Shown here: positions 59,097 to 64,000 of the stretch, in pieces | Position numbering within the stretch: the first letter of the stretch is position 1 | Layout: each line of letters opens with the position of its first letter | NCBI RefSeq assembly: GCF_042675705.1 | Contig: NZ_JBHTJJ010000001.1 | Reading direction: 5' to 3' (one strand) | Length of the DNA: 64,000 nt | From: Ruegeria arenilitoris | Lineage (GTDB): Bacteria > Pseudomonadota > Alphaproteobacteria > Rhodobacterales > Rhodobacteraceae | The notes under the pieces: model-generated | Seen by the model: the letters and a program-made list of their open reading frames with translations, nothing else | The model's database searches: none | What the model was told of the DNA's origin: nothing | Program-made: the position numbers and the translations under genes

Positions 59097-60050
59097 TACC
59101 CGTCAGCATCTAGCGGACAGCGGCGCAGCACTACCAACATATGGTTGAAAGTTCCGGGCGACCGGACTATGGTCCCTGCCACAGGTGCATAGACGCGGTA
59201 ATGCATTACTGACACGACTGCGGGGTTCTTGTGCAATTGCGCAAGAACCCCGTTCCCGTTCTGACGGGCGGTGAGTGGAAGCCTGTACGAAACCGAAATC
59301 GGCAAAAGGAAAAGGCGCCAGGTGCGCAGACGCGGTCTTTGCATGTGCCCTTGCGGACACCCCTGACGCCTTGCCGGGTCGACACGCCCGAGGGACGCCC
59401 CGATCCAGTTGCTTCAGCCCCCGAGGGGACCTCGCTGCCGCAAAGCACCTGATGGCGCTCTGCCGCCCGCTCTGGCCGTCTGAGAAGCTGACCGCTCAAG
59501 CCGGGCTTGCGCCCCTCCTGACTGGTCACCTACCGGTAAGCCCTTGCAACCCGACGAAAATCCTAAGATCTGCCAACGGTGCCAGGACCCCCTGACCTTT
59601 GCGTCCCGCCTTGGATCGTGATGAACCTTGGCGATGACCGAACCTTGGCACTCGCCCTTACATCCGGCAAGAAAATAGCACTGCAGCATGAAAATTAGCC
59701 GGGGATAAAATGTTGATATCCGACTGGAAGACGATGTGGATAAGTCGGGAAATGATGAAACCGGGCTGGGTTGCGCTGGGAAAAGCCGAAGGCCGATTTC
59801 TCTCCGCTCAAATGGGCGATTTCTGCGGGTGCGAAGGGAGAATCCCGGCCCTCGTGGCGGACCCGGTGTGACAGATACGGGCATATCGCTCGAATCGCCA
59901 TCGATGAGTCGCCACACGCAACGGTGAACGAACGTGCAGCCCACAAACTGAGAAGCGTTCCGACCCGGACGAGGCAACCTACTACTCTCCGTCTCCCGCA
60001 AAATCGGGCAACGGCAACTACCCCCTACAACCGCCTGGGCCGGAAACGCT
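59097..60050. other. Gap of about 950 bp without a convincing gene
   Basis: Several frames are open by chance in this GC-rich stretch, but none has a ribosome-binding site together with plausible protein composition; all are Arg/Ser/Pro-rich. Visible structure is a long hairpin at 59221-59252 and a single DnaA-box-like TGTGGATAA at 59735-59743. A structured RNA or a decayed gene is possible. I could not match it to RNase P RNA, tmRNA, SRP RNA or a known riboswitch. Confidence 0.5.
59221..59252. terminator. Long hairpin downstream of the entericidin-like gene
   Basis: CGGGGTTCTTG (59221-59231) and CAAGAACCCCG (59242-59252) form a perfect 11-bp stem, and the internal GCAATTGC is itself palindromic. 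There is no T tract immediately after the stem on the plus strand. It could be a factor-assisted terminator or part of a small RNA. Confidence 0.5.
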
Positions 60051-60503
60051 TCAGTTCACCTGTCGTTCCAGAACCGTGCTGTAGGTGGTTCCAGTCCGCA
60101 GGCTACGGAAATCCGCATAGATCTTGCCGTCCTCGTACCGCGCATCGATCAGCGCATTGACGCCCGAGGTCGGATCAGCAGCGGTTTCGACAATGCCGAT
60201 CTTGCCCGAGCCATCCTGGCTGATCGAGCCAGTGGCCTCGTACATCGTCCAGTCATCCATGGCATTGCGCCGCCACATGCTGGGCCCCCAGAACACGTTT
60301 TCGTGCTGCGCCTGGATCTCGAGCACCCATTCCGAGGTGTTGAACCGCGGCGCGGTGGCGGTGTTGGCGTTCGAGGGCGACACCGTAGTCTGGCTGGCCG
60401 TCCACGTGCCGCGCAGGTCGGGCATGGCATCGGCGAGGGCGGCAGACCCCATTGTCAATGTGGCGGCCACGGCGGCGGCGCCGGCGGTCATGTATCTGGT
60501 CAT
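60051..60503 (-). CDS. Exported protein of unknown function
   Basis: The 150-residue protein has a signal peptide (MTRYMTAGAAAVAATLTMGS, cut near ALADA). The mature chain is beta-rich with LRGTWTASQTTVSP, NTSEWVLEIQAQHENVFWGP and DARYEDGKIYADFRSLRTGT. The pattern of short strands around 'GTW', 'VFWG' and 'G-I' resembles small lipocalin- or avidin-like barrels, but I cannot assign a family. It is probably periplasmic and stands alone. Confidence 0.7.
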   Translation of the reverse strand: MTRYMTAGAAAVAATLTMGSAALADAMPDLRGTWTASQTTVSPSNANTATAPRFNTSEWVLEIQAQHENVFWGPSMWRRNAMDDWTMYEATGSISQDGSGKIGIVETAADPTSGVNALIDARYEDGKIYADFRSLRTGTTYSTVLERQVN

Positions 60504-60626
60504 GGGCTCTCTCCCTTTGATCGGCGGGCCTTGCTGGCCTGCTGAACAGATTGGGAGGGCGCGCGGCCGTTACAACTTACCTAAGGGAAACTTCATGAAG
60601 GGTTCATGCGGCGCTCACCGACCGGC

Positions 60627-60941
60627 TCAGGCCCAGGCCAGCGCGGTGCCCGCGATGACAAGGGCGATGCCCAGCCCCTCGCGGTAGGAAAAGGACTCGC
60701 CGAACAGGAAGAACGAGGCGATGGCGATCAGCACGACCTCGGCCCCCAGAATGCCGGTATAGATGATGCCCAGCCGTTCGTCGCGCAGAGCGGCGAGTTC
60801 CAGCGTGGCGGCAGCCAGCAAAGTGGCGACGATCAGCAGTCCCAGCCCTAGGCCGGGGAGTTTCCACCAGAATTTCATCGAGATCATGGCCACGGAATAG
60901 AGACCCGCCGATCCAAGCGCGATGATGGGGATCATGGACAT
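60627..60941 (-). CDS. Small DMT/SMR-like membrane protein
   Basis: The 104-residue protein has four hydrophobic segments (IPIIALGSAGLYSVAMISM, LLIVATLLAAATLELAAL, IYTGILGAEVVLIAIASFFL, EGLGIALVIAGTALAWA) and the family-like FLFGESFSYREGLGIALVIA. That places it near the four-helix small multidrug resistance and EamA half-transporters. It could work as an antiparallel dimer. It lacks the conserved Glu of the first helix that drug-exporting EmrE needs. The ATG at 60941 follows GGAGG. Confidence 0.75.
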   Translation of the reverse strand: MSMIPIIALGSAGLYSVAMISMKFWWKLPGLGLGLLIVATLLAAATLELAALRDERLGIIYTGILGAEVVLIAIASFFLFGESFSYREGLGIALVIAGTALAWA

Positions 60942-61219
60942 AGGGGCCTCCGCCGCTGGTTTCCGTTGGGTCAACCTTAGCAGTTGGGGAACGGCGGGGC
61001 TGTGAAGTGGGTTACTCTACGAGGCGAGGCGCGTTTTGGAAACTGGCCGGTGGGCCGTTTCAATGCCGAACGGGCGAAGTCCTGGGCCGTTACGTGCCGC
61101 CCGTTTTGCCGGAGGCAAACCTTCGCTTTGACAAGTATGGGTCATGCCGGAGACTTGAACCTAGGTTAAAGCAGGCCGACGGCGCCGCCGGTCGTAAACA
61201 ACACCATTAGGGCAACAAG

Positions 61220-61828
61220 TTATTCCGTTGGGTAATAGGATTGTGAGGGTCGTCCGTAGGTCCGGTCATAGCGAGCCTGAATCAACTCTCCGTCTTTGTG
61301 AAAAGCGCCTGAGGCAGGCAGCTCAGGAAAACGCCGACGAATAATAATTCGTGCTTGGCTTAGAGACATTAATTCACCGCGGTAGCTGACCGTTCTGCCG
61401 TCAACAATGGTGACAAACTCGCCGGTTTCACCAGCGAAAAACTTGTCGCCGACAGAGTACCCCATTTCCAACCAATTTTGGACTGGGCGCCGAAATGCGG
61501 CCTCGTTTGCCAATTCAAGCTTCTTCTGTACCTCATGCGTTATGTCGCGCAGGCCAAAAGATCTCAGAACCTCAATCGCTTTTTCTGCCGAAATTTTGAA
61601 AAACTCTCTTGATGGATTTACGCGAACACTCGAAAATTTGGCATGCATCTTGGATTCGATTTCGATCGCGTGCCCGACCTCCCATGCCGCCTCACATTGA
61701 AAAGGTTCCGGGACACCAGTAGAGAACAGTTCTGCCATTCGCGAAATCGGGTCGTCTCTTCGAGTCAGGCCAATTTTCACCAAACCTGGCATTGACGGGT
61801 TTGTCAGCACATAGACAATTTCTGCCAT
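61220..61828 (-). CDS. GIY-YIG/T5orf172-type nuclease domain protein (accessory gene)
   Basis: The 202-residue protein starts MAEIVYVLTNPSMPGLVKIG, followed by LTRRDDPISRMAEL and a Glu at about NPSREFFKI. This is the GIY-YIG nuclease pattern in its T5orf172/MUG113 variant (Y-L-T ... K-I-G-x-T-x-R ... E). The C-terminal 80 residues (VGDKFFAGETGEFVTIVDGR) are an unassigned beta-rich region. Base composition is visibly poorer in G and C than in neighbours, which suggests recent acquisition. Such proteins occur in phage, mobile elements and defence loci; no partner gene is adjacent. ATG at 61828 or 61864. Confidence 0.75.
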   Translation of the reverse strand: MAEIVYVLTNPSMPGLVKIGLTRRDDPISRMAELFSTGVPEPFQCEAAWEVGHAIEIESKMHAKFSSVRVNPSREFFKISAEKAIEVLRSFGLRDITHEVQKKLELANEAAFRRPVQNWLEMGYSVGDKFFAGETGEFVTIVDGRTVSYRGELMSLSQARIIIRRRFPELPASGAFHKDGELIQARYDRTYGRPSQSYYPTE

Positions 61829-61934
61829 ATTGAACCTACGGTTTAAATCGGGATTTTCCTTCAACCGTGCCAGCTTGATACAGTAGATTTCGGGTCAATA
61901 GCAGCCTCGCGGTGTGGCCATGCACATGGCTGGA

Positions 61935-63734
<1,800 letters not shown>

Positions 63735-64000
63735 AGCGTCGGGATATGGTTCGAAATCGGGCGCTGGTCAAGGTGAGACAGCACGGCGAACACCCCATAC
63801 TTCAGCGCTATGAAGCAATGACACTGCGGTTGGCTTCGTTCCAAGGCCTCAGTTGCGTCTAGGCGGCCGATCGCAGAAAGAACTCGGCCGCATTGCGCGG
63901 CCAAAAACGGATTGCGAAGGGCATGCCACAGCCGACCGTCGCGCCAACCGCGGCACTTTCGACTCAGGTACGGAGTTTCTGAAAGCAAATTGTTGAACGG
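63735..64000. other. Region upstream of lepA, no supported gene
   Basis: This terminal 266 bp must contain the lepA promoter. A leftward open frame of 85 codons (63731-63988) overlaps lepA, is rich in Arg and Cys and has no ribosome-binding site, so I do not call it. Confidence 0.5.

Noticed and set aside
59735..59743. TGTGGATAA as a sign of a replication origin
   Set aside because: A single DnaA-box match without neighbouring boxes, AT-rich unwinding element or dnaA/hemE/parA genes is expected by chance.
59414..60001. 195-codon minus-strand frame in the 59-60 kb gap
   Set aside because: Arg/Ser/Pro-rich without hydrophobic core pattern, no ribosome-binding site and no recognisable motif.

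Overview
The window is about 64 kb of GC-rich alphaproteobacterial chromosome, almost certainly from a member of the Rhodobacteraceae (roseobacter group). I base this on GapR (DUF2312), an NDUFA12-type complex I subunit, a DUF3726 protein, an ScfR-family regulator together with RamB/PccR-like TTTGCAAA sites at prpE, an SSS-histidine kinase fusion, and a short membrane protein that databases often mislabel 'CTP synthetase'. No prophage, insertion sequence, CRISPR array or rRNA operon is visible. Two tRNA genes, Leu(UAA) and Thr(UGU), are present.

Layout. 0-12 kb is central metabolism: cdd (partial), a VOC-cupin protein, maeB, a GFA protein, prpE, an amidase, nadK, glyA, an esterase and a rhodanese. 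12.3-21.9 kb is the most unusual part. It is a self-contained type I secretion locus with an HlyD adaptor, an ABC exporter, a 651-residue repeat protein and a 784-residue Gly/Ala/Ser/Asn-rich protein with no Lys or Cys and only three Arg. A divergent CsgD-like LuxR regulator lies beside it, and a palindrome overlaps the -35 element of that regulator's predicted promoter. 22.7-32 kb holds a translationally coupled catabolic operon (fold-type II PLP enzyme, M24 hydrolase, Asp/Glu racemase-family enzyme), then a PotABCD-type ABC importer and a creatinase. 32-38.7 kb is a second, oppositely oriented catabolic operon (aldehyde dehydrogenase, M19 dipeptidase homologue, a protein of unknown function, DUF3726, Ldh2-type oxidoreductase) with a divergent LysR regulator.

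39-48.6 kb contains small conserved proteins, a FliM/FliN-like protein and a signalling block: SSS-histidine kinase, response regulator, ScfR regulator and a PAS-LuxR protein. 48.7-55 kb is housekeeping: accBC, aat, DUF2155, mlaD, NDUFA12, RidA, clpX and clpP. 55.3-59.1 kb holds a SqrR/BigR-like two-cysteine ArsR repressor and a complete zinc-uptake regulon: znuA divergent from zur-znuC-znuB, with two near-identical Zur-box candidates between them. 59.1-64 kb is sparse, with an entericidin-like lipoprotein, an unexplained gap of about 950 bp, a GIY-YIG-type accessory gene and lepA.

The best candidate for an undescribed system is the 12.3-21.9 kb locus. I infer that the CsgD-like regulator drives production of a glycine-rich, strongly acidic extracellular polymer exported by the adjacent type I machinery, with the 651-residue protein as a second substrate or assembly partner. 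A degenerate motif is shared by the two large proteins, and a stem-loop after the polymer gene may set their ratio.
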